Source: Candidatus Kapaibacterium sp. (GTDB taxonomy: Bacteria; Bacteroidota; Ignavibacteria; Kapaibacteriales; Kapaibacteriaceae). From it: a DNA stretch of 44,822 bases. A model generated the notes under the pieces. That model was not told where the DNA came from. It did not search any database and saw only the letters and a program-made list of their open reading frames with translations. This document shows, piece by piece, positions 1 to 8,676 of the stretch. The translations under genes and the position numbers were made by a program. Each line of letters opens with the position of its first letter. Position 1 is the stretch's first letter. The stretch lies in the NCBI GenBank assembly GCA_026390655.1, contig JAPLFN010000127.1:12743-57564 (forward strand). Reading direction: 5' to 3'.

Positions 1-920
1 ATTCGCTTCTCATTGCGGAGGATAACCTCAGGCGCCTTGATATCGATGAGTCGCTTTAGGCGGTTATTACGGATAATAACACGACGATAGAGGTCGTTTA
101 GGTCAGACGTAGCAAAGCGACCCCCTTCTAGTGGCACCAGCGGACGAAGGTCCGGCGGGATCACAGGGATGATGTCAAGAACCATCCACTCGGGACGGTT
201 TGGCTCCTTTGTTTCACTCGAACGGAAAGCATCGAGGATGCGCAAACGCTTGAGGACGTCAGCCTTCTTTGCCTGAGACATGTCTTCGCGAGCTACGATG
301 CGAAGCTTGTAGTATTCTTCGTCTGCATCAACACGGCTGAGTAGTTCCTTCACAGCTTCGCCACCGATGAGCGCGATAAACTTCCGCGGATCATCATCGT
401 CCATGTTCCGTTCCTCGGGCTTGAGGTTCGCCAACACGTCTAGGTACTGCTCTTCTGTTAGAAGGTCCTTTGGATTCAGTCCTGTTGAACCCGGCTGAAT
501 AACTGCGTACGACTCGTAATACACGATACGCTCAACATCTTTTGTTGGCATGCCGATCACACCCGAGATCTTGCTCGGAAGTGAACGGAGGAACCAGATG
601 TGAACTACCGGTACAGCAAGCATGATGTGACCCATGCGTTCGCGACGTACACTCTTCTGTGTTACTTCTACGCCGCAACGGTCACATACGATACCCTTAT
701 AGCGAATGCGCTTGTACTTGCCACACGCACATTCCCAATCACGAATAGGTCCGAAGATCTTTTCGCAAAAGAGACCGTCCTTCTCAGGACGGAAGGATCG
801 GTAGTTGATCGTCTCAGGTTTGGTAACCTCACCATGAGAGCGATTGAGAATGTCATCCGGCGAGGAGATGCGGATTGTTATCTGCTGATAACCACGCTTA
901 GGGATGTTATGGAACTGCAT
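1..920 (-). CDS. rpoC: DNA-directed RNA polymerase subunit beta' (5' part, runs off the left edge)
   Basis: This is the N-terminal ~306 codons of the RNA polymerase beta' subunit, absent from the ORF track because it is cut by the window edge. Reading the minus strand from ATG at 920 gives [20 protein letters not shown], then the N-terminal zinc-ribbon region ([13 protein letters not shown] followed by VCDRCGVEV). The last visible residues, near the left edge, are the conserved [13 protein letters not shown] and NNRLKRL block. The catalytic NADFDGD loop lies beyond the edge. A GGAG sits a few bases before the ATG and no other in-frame ATG is nearby, so the start is well supported. It follows rpoB by 58 bp and is presumably co-transcribed. 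The plus-strand ORF at 600-992 is its shadow. Confidence 0.97.
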   Translation of the reverse strand, partial: MQFHNIPKRGYQQITIRISSPDDILNRSHGEVTKPETINYRSFRPEKDGLFCEKIFGPIRDWECACGKYKRIRYKGIVCDRCGVEVTQKSVRRERMGHIMLAVPVVHIWFLRSLPSKISGVIGMPTKDVERIVYYESYAVIQPGSTGLNPKDLLTEEQYLDVLANLKPEERNMDDDDPRKFIALIGGEAVKELLSRVDADEEYYKLRIVAREDMSQAKKADVLKRLRILDAFRSSETKEPNRPEWMVLDIIPVIPPDLRPLVPLEGGRFATSDLNDLYRRVIIRNNRLKRLIDIKAPEVILRNEKR

Positions 921-978
921 TTTGACTCCGACATTAATTTCCGGTTCAGTGGGACGAGGGCATCAAGCTTTATCGATG

Positions 979-3900
979 TTACTCGAGTTTGATGTCCAGA
1001 CATAGACCCTGCAGCTCGCGAACGAGCACGTTGAATGACTCTGGGATACCCGGTGCCGGCAAGTTCTCGCCCTTAACGAGCGACTCGTACATCTTTGCAC
1101 GACCTTGCACATCATCAGACTTCAGCGTCAACATTTCTTGGAGCGTGTGAGCTGCACCATAAGCCTCAAGAGCCCACACTTCCATTTCCCCAAGACGCTG
1201 GCCACCAAATTGTGCCTTACCGCCAAGTGGCTGTTGTGTGATGAGCGAGTATGGCCCAATTGAGCGAGCGTGGATCTTGTCTTCCACAAGGTGAGACAGT
1301 TTTAGCATATAGATGATGCCGACTGTTACCTCATTCTGGAATGCTTCACCCGAGCGACCATCATAGAGCACGGTCTTGCCCGTTCGTGGCAGGTTTGCTT
1401 GCTCAAGGTAGTCACCGACTTGATCCCACGTTGCGCCGTCGAAGATCGGAGTTGCAAAGTGCACGCCAAGCTTCTTTCCGGCCCATCCAAGAGCAGTCTC
1501 GTAAAGCTGACCCAGGTTCATACGCGAAGGCACACCAAGTGGGTTTAGCACAAGGTCAACGGGCGAGCCATCAGGCAAGAATGGCATGTCTTCGATCGGA
1601 ACGATCTTGGACACAATACCCTTGTTACCGTGACGACCAGCCATCTTATCACCAACCTGAAGCTTGCGCTTCTTGGCAACGTAGACCTTAGCCATCTGAA
1701 GGATGCCTGGCTGCAACTCATCGCCTGCGGCGATCTTGTTGCGCTCGATACGACCGTCAACCATGATATCATTGCGGCGAACTTCGTAGTTCTCGATAAG
1801 CTTGCGAACAAGCTTCATCGTCTTCTTTTCAGCTATCCAGTCTTGCTCAACATTCACTGCAGATGGAATGAAGGAGCCCCCTTCAAACTTCGCAGAGATC
1901 TCCTTAGCAGCAAGCTTTGCGCCGCTACGGAATATGACTGTGTCGTTGGAAGAGCGAATTCCAAGGCTTGTCTCGCCATCAAGAAGCTGGGCGATACGCT
2001 CAACGCAATCGATATCGAGTGCACGGAGTGCTTGTTGCTCGCGCTTTGTGATAAGATCCTGGCGCTTCTTCTCTTCTAGGCGGAACTCGCTGTCGCTTGT
2101 TAACACGCGACGAGCAAAGAGCCGTGTATTGATGACTGTGCCCTTGAGGCCGGGAGGTGCCTTAAGCGACACGTCCTTGACATCGCCAGCCTTATCACCG
2201 AAGATGGCGCGAAGAAGTTTCTCTTCCGGGGTAGGATCTGTCTCGCCCTTAGGCGTGATCTTACCGATCAGAATATCCCCTTCACGGATCTTAGCGCCAA
2301 CGCGGACGATACCGCGATCGTCGAGATCCTTTGTTGCTTCTTCACTAACGTTTGGAATTTCGCGCGTGAATTCTTCTTCGCCGCGCTTGGTGTCCCGAAC
2401 TTGAAGAGTGTATTCTTCAATGTGGATCGAGGTGAAAATGTCCTCAGCAACCATACGCTCGCTGATAACAATAGCATCTTCGAAGTTGTAACCGCGCCAC
2501 GGCATGAAGGCAACCATAACATTGCGGCCAAGAGCTAGTTCGCCCATGTCCGTAGATGCTCCGTCGATAAGGGGCTCGCCCTTCTTCATCCGTTGACCGA
2601 CCTGCACGATAGGATGCTGGTTGATACACGTGTCTTGGTTTGTGCGGTAGAACTTGTGCAGGTTATATGTCACCGTGCGATCGCTTTCAAACGATACGAG
2701 CTTCTCGTCACCCGTTCGCTTGTCATCATACTTCACACGTACATAATCAGAGCACACGTACTCAACTACACCGTCATCCTCAGCGAGCACCATGGCACGG
2801 GAGTCGCGCGCAACGCGAGCTTCCATACCGGTACCAACAACCGGTGCTTCCGGACGCAACAGTGGAACGCCTTGGCGTTGCATGTTAGAGCCCATGAGTG
2901 CGCGGTTAGCATCATCATGTTCAAGGAATGGAATAAGTGCAGCGGCCGGTGACGTGATCTGGTCCGTGCTCACTTCCATGTAGTTTACTTCCGTTGGGTG
3001 CACAACTCTGTAGTCGCCGCTAACGCGGGCCTTCACAGTTTCACCAACGATCTTGCCATTCTTATCCGTCTCAGTGGAAGCAGGGATAATGATCAGCCCT
3101 TCTTCTTTGTCTGCCGGGAGGTACTCGATCTCTTCCGTATTCACGCCGTTGACAACCTTGCGGTATGGCGTTTCGATAAAGCCGAACTTGTTCACGCGAG
3201 CGTGAATAGCCAGCGACGAAATTAGACCGATGTTCGGACCTTCTGGTGTCTCGATCGGACAGAGACGGCCATAGTGCGTATAGTGAACGTCGCGAACCTC
3301 AAAGCCTGCGCGCTCACGAGTTAGACCACCAGGTCCAAGTGCAGAGGTACGACGCTTGTGCGTGATCTCTGAAAGTGGGTTGGTTTGATCCATAAACTGC
3401 GACAGTTGATTCGTTCCGAAGAACTGATTGATCACACTTGTGATTGTACGCGCGTTGACGAGTTCACTTGGTGTGATGTTCTCGCTATCACGGACACTCA
3501 ATCGTTCCTTGATCGTACGAGCCATGCGCGTAAGACCAAGGTTGAAAGTTGCTTCGAGTTGCTCACCAACCGTACGAACGCGACGGTTGGAAAGGTGGTC
3601 AATATCATCAACCGGCACCTTAGCATCACGAACTTCGATCAGGTGCTTCACGATTGACACAATGTCGTCCACTGTGAGTGTTGTCACATCAAGAGGCACG
3701 GTCAAACCAAGCTTTTCGTTGATACGATAACGACCAACTATTCCGAGATCATAGCGCTTCGGATTAAAGAACAACTTCTCAAGAAGACCCCATGCGGTAT
3801 CCAGATCGGGAGGATCGCTTGAGCGAAGCTGACGATAGATGGTTTCAAGGGCGTCCTCACGTGTACGTGAAGTGTCCTTCGCTAGTGTCTTGGCGATGAT

Positions 3901-4806
3901 CGGCTCATCGTTTGTGTTTTCGTACTTATAGATACGAAGCGACTCTACGTCAGCAGTGCCTAGTAGCGCAATAAGTGCCTCATCAACGATAAGGTCCCGT
4001 TGCGCAACGATCTCACCAGTGGACACATCAACTGCGTCTGCAGCGATACGTCGGCCGAGATATTCGTCTGTTAGTTTCTTCACCGGAATTTCGATCGTAA
4101 GATCGAACAGGTTCAGAAGGTCTTCGTCACTCGAATATCCAAGCGCGCGAAGAAGCGTAGTAACAGGAAACTTCTTCTTCCTGTCGATGTACGCATACAT
4201 CACATCATGGATGTCCGTTGTGAATTCAACCCACGATCCCTTGAACGGGATGATGCGGGCAGAGAAGATCTTGGTGCCGTTCGGGTGAACTGCTTCATCA
4301 AAAAAGCAGCCAGGCGAGCGGTGGAGCTGAGCCACCACAACGCGTTCTGCCCCGTTGATGATAAACGTGCCACGAGGCGTCATCGCGGGGATTTGACCAA
4401 GATATACTTCTTGGTCGATCGCTTCGATGTAGTCCTCAGAGCTCGGGTCAGCTTTCGACGAGAGTCGAAGCTTCGCCTTGAGCGTTTTAGCGTGCGTGAG
4501 CTCGCGCTCACGACACTCTTCTTCAGAGTACTTTGGTTTTTCAACCAAGTACTCGAGGAAGCTAAGCTCATAGACGCCCGCGTTATCCTCGATCGGAAAA
4601 TTGCTCACGAATGCGCGCTGCAGACCGATATATCGGCGATCGTCTGCAGGAACGTCTTCCTGGTGGAAGTCGTGAAAAGAATCGATCTGAATGCCAAGGA
4701 GGTCGGGGTACGTTGATTCCGATTCGATCTTCCCGAACGAGATACGTTCGCGAAGACGTGGAAGAGGAAGCTGGTACAAAGACGTGTCCAGGGTTGATCC
4801 ATTCAT
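979..4806 (-). CDS. rpoB: DNA-directed RNA polymerase subunit beta
   Basis: Full-length 1275-aa beta subunit of the core RNA polymerase, a normal length for this phylum. Recognisable blocks include VVVAQLHRSPGCFF near residue 155, the rifampicin-binding cluster (FFGTNQLSQFMDQTNPLSE, then HKRRTSALGPGGL), the YGRLCPIETPEGPNIGL segment, the GRHGNKGIVSKI motif, and the C-terminal KAQFGGQRLGEMEVWALEAYGA block. In the rifampicin cluster the residues commonly mutated to resistance (the Asp, His, Arg and Ser positions) read as wild type, so intrinsic target resistance is not suggested. It sits between rplL, across a 180-bp structured spacer, and rpoC. That spacer suggests its expression is tuned separately from the ribosomal protein genes. 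Confidence 0.99.
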   Translation of the reverse strand: MNGSTLDTSLYQLPLPRLRERISFGKIESESTYPDLLGIQIDSFHDFHQEDVPADDRRYIGLQRAFVSNFPIEDNAGVYELSFLEYLVEKPKYSEEECRERELTHAKTLKAKLRLSSKADPSSEDYIEAIDQEVYLGQIPAMTPRGTFIINGAERVVVAQLHRSPGCFFDEAVHPNGTKIFSARIIPFKGSWVEFTTDIHDVMYAYIDRKKKFPVTTLLRALGYSSDEDLLNLFDLTIEIPVKKLTDEYLGRRIAADAVDVSTGEIVAQRDLIVDEALIALLGTADVESLRIYKYENTNDEPIIAKTLAKDTSRTREDALETIYRQLRSSDPPDLDTAWGLLEKLFFNPKRYDLGIVGRYRINEKLGLTVPLDVTTLTVDDIVSIVKHLIEVRDAKVPVDDIDHLSNRRVRTVGEQLEATFNLGLTRMARTIKERLSVRDSENITPSELVNARTITSVINQFFGTNQLSQFMDQTNPLSEITHKRRTSALGPGGLTRERAGFEVRDVHYTHYGRLCPIETPEGPNIGLISSLAIHARVNKFGFIETPYRKVVNGVNTEEIEYLPADKEEGLIIIPASTETDKNGKIVGETVKARVSGDYRVVHPTEVNYMEVSTDQITSPAAALIPFLEHDDANRALMGSNMQRQGVPLLRPEAPVVGTGMEARVARDSRAMVLAEDDGVVEYVCSDYVRVKYDDKRTGDEKLVSFESDRTVTYNLHKFYRTNQDTCINQHPIVQVGQRMKKGEPLIDGASTDMGELALGRNVMVAFMPWRGYNFEDAIVISERMVAEDIFTSIHIEEYTLQVRDTKRGEEEFTREIPNVSEEATKDLDDRGIVRVGAKIREGDILIGKITPKGETDPTPEEKLLRAIFGDKAGDVKDVSLKAPPGLKGTVINTRLFARRVLTSDSEFRLEEKKRQDLITKREQQALRALDIDCVERIAQLLDGETSLGIRSSNDTVIFRSGAKLAAKEISAKFEGGSFIPSAVNVEQDWIAEKKTMKLVRKLIENYEVRRNDIMVDGRIERNKIAAGDELQPGILQMAKVYVAKKRKLQVGDKMAGRHGNKGIVSKIVPIEDMPFLPDGSPVDLVLNPLGVPSRMNLGQLYETALGWAGKKLGVHFATPIFDGATWDQVGDYLEQANLPRTGKTVLYDGRSGEAFQNEVTVGIIYMLKLSHLVEDKIHARSIGPYSLITQQPLGGKAQFGGQRLGEMEVWALEAYGAAHTLQEMLTLKSDDVQGRAKMYESLVKGENLPAPGIPESFNVLVRELQGLCLDIKLE

Positions 4807-4839
4807 GGAGTTGGCTCCCGAATGCTAAGAAAAGTAGAA

Positions 4840-4901
4840 CCTATCGAACGTTGACTGCCGGTTTGATTGTAGTCGACCCAGGTCGATCAACGGTCGATAG
4901 G
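4840..4901 (-). promoter_or_regulatory. Structured leader/attenuator candidate upstream of rpoB
   Basis: Two 15-base arms at 4840-4854 and 4887-4901 are inverted repeats with 14 of 15 positions pairing. Inside them lies a second palindrome, TCGACC/GGTCGA (4873-4886). Read as minus-strand RNA the outer helix ends about 33 bases before the rpoB ATG and is followed by a U-rich run (TTCTACTTTTCTT). That fits an attenuator or processing structure. Position and pairing are seen directly; the regulatory role is inferred, with the E. coli rplL-rpoB attenuator as precedent. Confidence 0.55.
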
Positions 4902-4935
4902 CTCTTGTAACGGTGAAAGTCCAAAGACAACAACG

Positions 4936-4964
4936 CCCGAGACGGTACAAAAGACCGTCCCGGG
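4936..4964 (-). terminator. Hairpin downstream of rplL (partial terminator/attenuator candidate)
   Basis: An 11-base stem with one mismatch (CCCGAGACGGT pairing with ACCGTCCCGGG on the plus strand) encloses a 7-base loop about 20 bases after the rplL stop. On the transcribed strand it is followed by a moderately U-rich stretch (GTTGTTGTCTTT), weaker than a classical tail. It may reduce read-through from the abundant ribosomal protein messages into rpoBC. Confidence 0.5.
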
Positions 4965-4986
4965 GCTGTTTAAACGATTCTGATAA

Positions 4987-5361
4987 TTACTTGAGAGTAA
5001 CCTTTGCGCCGGCTTCTTCGAGCTTCTTCTTGAGAGCATCTGCATCTGCCTTTGCAGCACCTTCTTTTACGATCTTCGGTGCGCCTTCTACAAGGTCCTT
5101 TGCTTCCTTGAGTCCAAGACCTGTGATTTCGCGAACCGCCTTGATGACGTTGAGCTTTTGTGCACCTGCATCTGTGAGTTCAACGTCAAATTCGGTCTTT
5201 TCTTCAACTGCTGCTGCGGCTGCGCCAGGAGCTGCGGCCATCATCATCGGAGCAGAAGCTGTTACACCAAACTTGTCTTCGAGAGCCTTCTTAAGGTCCG
5301 AAGCTTCTACTAGTGTAAGGTTGCCGATCTTTTCTACGAGTTCATCTACGATTGCTGACAT
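4987..5361 (-). CDS. rplL: 50S ribosomal protein L7/L12
   Basis: A 124-aa stalk protein that binds L10 as dimers and recruits translational GTPases. It shows the family layout: an N-terminal dimerisation segment ([20 protein letters not shown]), an Ala-rich hinge around residues 38-52, and the C-terminal globular domain with the conserved [20 protein letters not shown] helix and the ending [10 protein letters not shown]. The ORF track extends 22 codons upstream, but that extension is unlike any L7/L12 N-terminus. The ATG at 5361 has a GGAG about 8 bases upstream and gives the usual family length, so I use it. It lies 83 bp downstream of rplJ. Confidence 0.98.
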   Translation of the reverse strand: MSAIVDELVEKIGNLTLVEASDLKKALEDKFGVTASAPMMMAAAPGAAAAAVEEKTEFDVELTDAGAQKLNVIKAVREITGLGLKEAKDLVEGAPKIVKEGAAKADADALKKKLEEAGAKVTLK

Positions 5362-5444
5362 GTTGGTCTCCACATTTGGGATGATTATTGTTCGTTGTGA
5401 TTTCTGAGATGGTCTCGATGTCTCCACCGAAACGCGCCGAAAGC

Positions 5445-5969
5445 TTATGCAGCCTTCTTCTTTGCTACCTCTTCAACGAGTGATGCCACATCACGCATAA
5501 CGGCATTGATGCTTCCTACGATACCCGAGATAGGGGCGTGGATGCTACCGATCATGCTTGAGATGAGTTCTTCGCGCGTTGGGAGTTCGGACACCTGCTT
5601 GAGCTGCGAACCGTCAAATGTCTGACCTTCGATCACAGCAACCTTGAGACGGGGCTTCTGCCCCTTCTCGAAGTATTGACGGATGATCTTGGCCGGAGCG
5701 ATTGGGTCTGCATCTCCGAAGATCACGGCCGTTTGTCCTGCTAGCTTCGTATCCTCGATTTCGTAACCACCGATATCAGCAAGCGCGCGAATGATCAGAG
5801 TGTTTTTAGCAACTCTCATCGAAACGCCTTTTTGCCGTAGCTCGTTGCGGAACGCGCGGTCCATCGCAACGGTCATACCGGTAAAGTCCACGAAGTAGAG
5901 GCTCGAAGCTTCACGGAGTTTCTCCGTGAGTTCAGCGACGACGACCTTTTTTTGTTCTTTCGTGATCAT
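5445..5969 (-). CDS. rplJ: 50S ribosomal protein L10
   Basis: A 174-aa base of the L7/L12 stalk, of normal family length. The N-terminal rRNA- and L11-binding domain is recognisable ([18 protein letters not shown], then [10 protein letters not shown] and [11 protein letters not shown]). The C-terminal helix that carries L12 dimers follows [20 protein letters not shown]. The protein ends in a lysine-rich tail. It lies 91 bp after rplA. That spacer holds a stem typical of L10 leaders, so autoregulation by the L10-L12 complex is likely. Confidence 0.98.
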   Translation of the reverse strand: MITKEQKKVVVAELTEKLREASSLYFVDFTGMTVAMDRAFRNELRQKGVSMRVAKNTLIIRALADIGGYEIEDTKLAGQTAVIFGDADPIAPAKIIRQYFEKGQKPRLKVAVIEGQTFDGSQLKQVSELPTREELISSMIGSIHAPISGIVGSINAVMRDVASLVEEVAKKKAA

Positions 5970-5990
5970 AAACCTGTTGATAATAGTTTC

Positions 5991-6040
5991 GTTATCGGCT
6001 CAACATATCCGAGGACATGTTAGAAACTTGAGCCGCTAAC
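5991..6040 (-). promoter_or_regulatory. Ribosomal protein L10 leader-like RNA structure
   Basis: Arms at 5991-6003 and 6028-6040 are inverted repeats (GTTATCGGCTCAA versus TTGAGCCGCTAAC) with 12 of 13 positions pairing. A smaller inner stem (CATGTC/GATATG) closes over CTCG. The structure ends about 20 bases before the rplJ start. L10(L12)4 is known to bind such a leader in many bacteria and repress rplJL. The pairing is seen directly; the Rfam-type identity is inferred. Confidence 0.65.
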
Positions 6041-6060
6041 AATGCGTAATAGTCTGTTAA

Positions 6061-6759
6061 TTATTGGTCTGCGCCCATCGAGTTTTCGTCTACACGAACA
6101 CTCGGACCCATCGTTGAACTGAACGAAATGCTCTTGACATATTTACCCTTTGCAGATGCCGGACGCGCACGGAGCACAGTGCCTACAAAAAGTTGAACGT
6201 TGTCGTAAAGCTTGTCAGTTGTGAACGAACATTTGCCCACTGCAGCATGGACGTTGCCGGCTTTATCAACGCGAAACTCGATCTTACCAGCCTTCACTTC
6301 AGCAACTGCCTTGGCAACGTCAAATGTCACTGTACCACTCTTAGGATTCGGCATCAGACCGCGTGGTCCCAGGATTCTACCCAGCTTACCAAGCTCACCC
6401 ATGACGTCTGGAGTGGCGATGATAATGTCGATGTCTGCCCAGCCCCCTTGTAGCTTCTCGATGTACTCCGAGAAACCCGCAAAGTCAGCGCCCGCGTCGA
6501 GTGCCTCTTTGTCCTTTGGTGACTTCGCAACAACAAGAACGCGAACGCTCTTTCCCGTTCCGTGAGGAAGAGCAACCGTACCACGAACGAGCTGATCTGC
6601 CTTACGCGGATCAACACCGAGATTCATTGCGATCTCGAACGATTCGTCAAACTTGGCAGTTGCGTTTTGCTTCACCAGCTCAACTGCCTTTTTGAATTCA
6701 TAGGCGAGCTTGCGATCGACAGATGCAAATGCCTTCTTATATCTTTTACCTAGTGCCAT
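6061..6759 (-). CDS. rplA: 50S ribosomal protein L1
   Basis: A 232-aa L1 stalk protein, the usual bacterial length, which binds 23S rRNA helices 76-78 and in many bacteria also represses its own mRNA. It starts [20 protein letters not shown]. It carries the conserved [20 protein letters not shown] segment and the signature [18 protein letters not shown], and ends near [19 protein letters not shown]. The ATG at 6759 follows GGAGAATCCTTTG-type purine-rich sequence only loosely, but the start matches the family exactly. It is downstream of rplK by 93 bp, and that spacer carries a candidate L1-binding hairpin. Confidence 0.98.
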   Translation of the reverse strand: MALGKRYKKAFASVDRKLAYEFKKAVELVKQNATAKFDESFEIAMNLGVDPRKADQLVRGTVALPHGTGKSVRVLVVAKSPKDKEALDAGADFAGFSEYIEKLQGGWADIDIIIATPDVMGELGKLGRILGPRGLMPNPKSGTVTFDVAKAVAEVKAGKIEFRVDKAGNVHAAVGKCSFTTDKLYDNVQLFVGTVLRARPASAKGKYVKSISFSSTMGPSVRVDENSMGADQ

Positions 6760-6774
6760 CGGAGAATCCTTTGG

Positions 6775-6811
6775 TGTTGTACGAGCGGCTGTCCTGAGAC
6801 AACCTCCAACA
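6775..6811 (-). promoter_or_regulatory. L1-binding-site-like hairpin upstream of rplA
   Basis: As minus-strand RNA this reads TGTTG-GA-GGTTGTC-TCAG-GACAGCC-GCTCGTA-CAACA: an outer 5-bp helix, an asymmetric internal loop with GA on the 5' side, and an inner 7-bp helix with a tetraloop. The architecture and the GGAGGT...GCCGC core match the hairpin before rplK. Binding by L1 is inferred from this resemblance. Confidence 0.5.
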
Positions 6812-6852
6812 TGAATTAGAGTTTCGTTGTTTGTAGTGAAGGATGAAGGGGC

Positions 6853-7278
6853 TTACCCTTCAACCGTGATCCCCATTGAGCGAGCAGTGCCGGCGATCAT
6901 CTTAATCGCGCTGTCCTCTGTGCTGCAGTTAAGATCCTGCATCTTGATCTTCGCGATCTCAGCAAGCTGAGCACGTGTGACCTTTCCAACCTTATCGCGG
7001 TTGGATTGAGAAGAACCCTTGGCTACGCCAGTGGCCTTGATCAGAAGGATAGACGCAGGTGGAGATTTGATCTCGAACGTTAAGCTCTTATCACTGAAGA
7101 ACGTCACAAGTACCGGCAGGATCATGCCCGGCTGCTTGGCCGACTTGGCATTGAACTGCTTTACGAACTCCATACCCGGTAGACCGCGCTGTCCGAATGC
7201 CGGACCCACGGGAGGCGCCATTGTTGCTTCACCTGCTTTAAGCTGAAGCTTGAACGTGCCCATGACTTTCTTTGCCAT
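6853..7278 (-). CDS. rplK: 50S ribosomal protein L11 (variant N-terminal loop)
   Basis: A 141-aa L11, of normal length, forming the GTPase-associated centre with 23S rRNA. The C-terminal rRNA-binding domain is typical ([18 protein letters not shown], then [18 protein letters not shown]). In the N-terminal domain the usual block GPALGQxGVNIMEFCK reads [16 protein letters not shown], so several near-invariant residues differ. This region contributes to the thiostrepton and RelA interface in other bacteria, and a functional effect is only conjecture. It is co-directional with nusG upstream (55 bp) and rplA downstream. Confidence 0.97.
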   Translation of the reverse strand: MAKKVMGTFKLQLKAGEATMAPPVGPAFGQRGLPGMEFVKQFNAKSAKQPGMILPVLVTFFSDKSLTFEIKSPPASILLIKATGVAKGSSQSNRDKVGKVTRAQLAEIAKIKMQDLNCSTEDSAIKMIAGTARSMGITVEG

Positions 7279-7292
7279 GTAAATTTCCTTTC

Positions 7293-7325
7293 GTGGTCTG
7301 CGGCAGGCTCTCGCCTACCTCCCAC
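7293..7325 (-). promoter_or_regulatory. L1-binding-site-like hairpin upstream of rplK
   Basis: The minus-strand RNA can fold as GTGG-GA-GGTAGGC-GAGA-GCCTGCC-GCAGA-CCAC. That is an outer 4-bp helix, an internal loop, and a perfect or wobble-paired 7-bp helix capped by a GNRA loop, ending about 15 bases before the rplK start. In E. coli and relatives L1 represses the rplKA operon at a site in this position. The fold is seen directly; the function is inferred. Confidence 0.6.
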
Positions 7326-7333
7326 TCTAATTG

Positions 7334-7897
7334 TTAATGATTTTCTAGTTCTACTTGATTGAAGTCAAGCTCGATCGGCGTCTTGCGGCCAAGAATGCCA
7401 ACCTCAACCTTGAGCTTCTGCTTCCCGATGTTAATCTCTTTTACCGTTCCATTGAAATTCGCAAATGGGCCATCAATAACGCGGACAGGATCTCCTTCGC
7501 GGAATGCAGTCTCAACAGTTGTGATATCCTTGCGCTCTTCAACCCGACCGAGGATGCGATCTACTTCATCCTTTTGCAACGCTTGTGGCTCCGACTTCGT
7601 GCCAACAAAGCTGACAATTGAAGGAAGCGATAGAATCACTTCTTTCAGACGTTTGTCAAGTGACAACTCAACAAGAATGTACCCAGGCAAGAAGTTCTTC
7701 ACCTTCGTGCGACGTTTACCGTTACGGACTTCAAACACCGTCTCCGTTGGGATCACGATGCTCAGAACACGATTCTCCAACCCAAGACGTTGCATCTCGA
7801 GTTCGATAGACGTCTTCACCTTGGTCTCGTGACCAGTGAAGGTCCGAAGTGCATACCACTTCGGTTCGATGTTCTGCGTCGGCGTTGCGTCAAGCAT
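7334..7897 (-). CDS. nusG: Transcription termination/antitermination protein NusG
   Basis: A 187-aa NusG, which binds the RNA polymerase clamp and links transcription to Rho or to the ribosome. The NGN domain starts at KWYALRTFTGHETKV (residues ~13-27) and includes KNFLPGYILVELSL. The C-terminal KOW domain is recognisable as REGDPVRVIDGPFANFNGTV followed by KVEVGILGRKTPIELDF. The length is normal. It sits directly after secE (14 bp) and before rplK, the standard secE-nusG-rplKAJL order. Confidence 0.98.
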   Translation of the reverse strand: MLDATPTQNIEPKWYALRTFTGHETKVKTSIELEMQRLGLENRVLSIVIPTETVFEVRNGKRRTKVKNFLPGYILVELSLDKRLKEVILSLPSIVSFVGTKSEPQALQKDEVDRILGRVEERKDITTVETAFREGDPVRVIDGPFANFNGTVKEINIGKQKLKVEVGILGRKTPIELDFNQVELENH

Positions 7898-7911
7898 TGA
7901 GGGATCCTAGT

Positions 7912-8094
7912 TCAGTATATCGACTTAATCACGAACGTCATCCCTTGGTCTATCACAAACACGATAACAGCGATGACCAAACACGTCACCACCACTACTA
8001 TTGTGCTCTCCTGCAGTTGGTCACGAGTAGGCCAAGAGACTTTTTTCATCTCCTTGCTTACTTCCGAAAAAAACTGCCGTATACCATCTATCAT
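7912..8094 (-). CDS. secE: Preprotein translocase subunit SecE
   Basis: A 60-aa single-membrane-pass SecE that clamps SecY in the Sec translocon. It has the conserved amphipathic segment and motif (FFSEVSKEMKKVSWPTRDQL) followed by one hydrophobic helix of about 20 residues (IVVVVTCLVIAVIVFVI). The ORF track starts nine codons earlier at 8121, but that would overlap the 3' end of the tRNA-Trp gene. ATG at 8094 has GGAG just upstream and gives the expected short form. The gene lies between tRNA-Trp and nusG. Confidence 0.95.
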   Translation of the reverse strand: MIDGIRQFFSEVSKEMKKVSWPTRDQLQESTIVVVVTCLVIAVIVFVIDQGMTFVIKSIY

Positions 8095-8118
8095 AGCATC
8101 TCCGATGCGTGAATTGTG

Positions 8119-8191
<73 letters not shown>

Positions 8192-8239
8192 ACGAATTTT
8201 CAAGAACGTCACTCGTCAAAACTCACATCAACTCTTTCG

Positions 8240-8312
8240 AGCTGATGACCGGGATTGAACCGGTGACCTCCACCTTACCAAGGTGGTGCTCTACCAACTG
8301 AGCTACATCAGC
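8240..8312 (-). tRNA. tRNA-Thr (GGT)
   Basis: A 73-nt cloverleaf. Acceptor GCTGATG pairs with CATCAGC, and the anticodon stem CCACC/GGTGG carries loop TTGGTAA (anticodon GGT). The T arm contains GGTTCAATCC. CCA is not encoded. Only 48 bp separate it from tRNA-Trp, so the tuf gene often found here is missing. Confidence 0.96.
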
Positions 8313-8319
8313 GATCTTG

Positions 8320-8392
8320 AGCGGGAGACGAGACTCGAACTCGCGACCAACAGCTTGGAAGGCTGTGACTCTACCAACTGAGTTACTCCCGC
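8320..8392 (-). tRNA. tRNA-Gly (TCC)
   Basis: A 73-nt cloverleaf. Acceptor GCGGGAG pairs with CTCCCGC, and the anticodon stem ACAGC/GCTGT carries loop CTTCCAA (anticodon TCC). The T arm contains GTTCGAGTC. CCA is not encoded. Seven bases separate it from tRNA-Thr, so the two are clearly processed from one transcript. Confidence 0.96.
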
Positions 8393-8444
8393 ATGCACCA
8401 TCTTGATCAATCACGTCGTCTCAAATTTCCTTTTCTCTTTAATG

Positions 8445-8527
<83 letters not shown>

Positions 8528-8544
8528 AGAATTGCCAGAGCCGA

Positions 8545-8578
8545 CAAAGTTAGGGGACAGAGGCCGTGTTTCCAAAAA
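8545..8578 (-). promoter_or_regulatory. Bacteroidota-type promoter of the tRNA-secE-nusG-rpl-rpo cluster
   Basis: On the minus strand TTTTTG is followed by exactly 20 bases and then TAACTTTG, a perfect match to the Bacteroidota -7 consensus TAnnTTTG with a -33 TTG. Transcription would start roughly 10 bases before tRNA-Tyr. It is the best promoter match in the window and fits the high expression expected for this cluster. Confidence 0.75.
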
Positions 8579-8676
8579 TTCCTGTATGCAAAGTGCGCCC
8601 CATTCCCGTCTAGAAGCTTGCCAGACAACGACTTAGGGGGCTTTCCCGTATCATTGCGACGTAGTATCTCCGCCCC

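Noticed and set aside
600-992. Plus-strand 130-aa ORF at the left edge
   Set aside because: It is antisense to the clear 5' end of rpoC, which the ORF track misses because the gene is cut by the window edge.
1341-4910. Numerous plus- and minus-strand ORFs of 60-200 aa inside rpoB
   Set aside because: All are shadows of the intact rpoB reading frame, with no recognisable domains.
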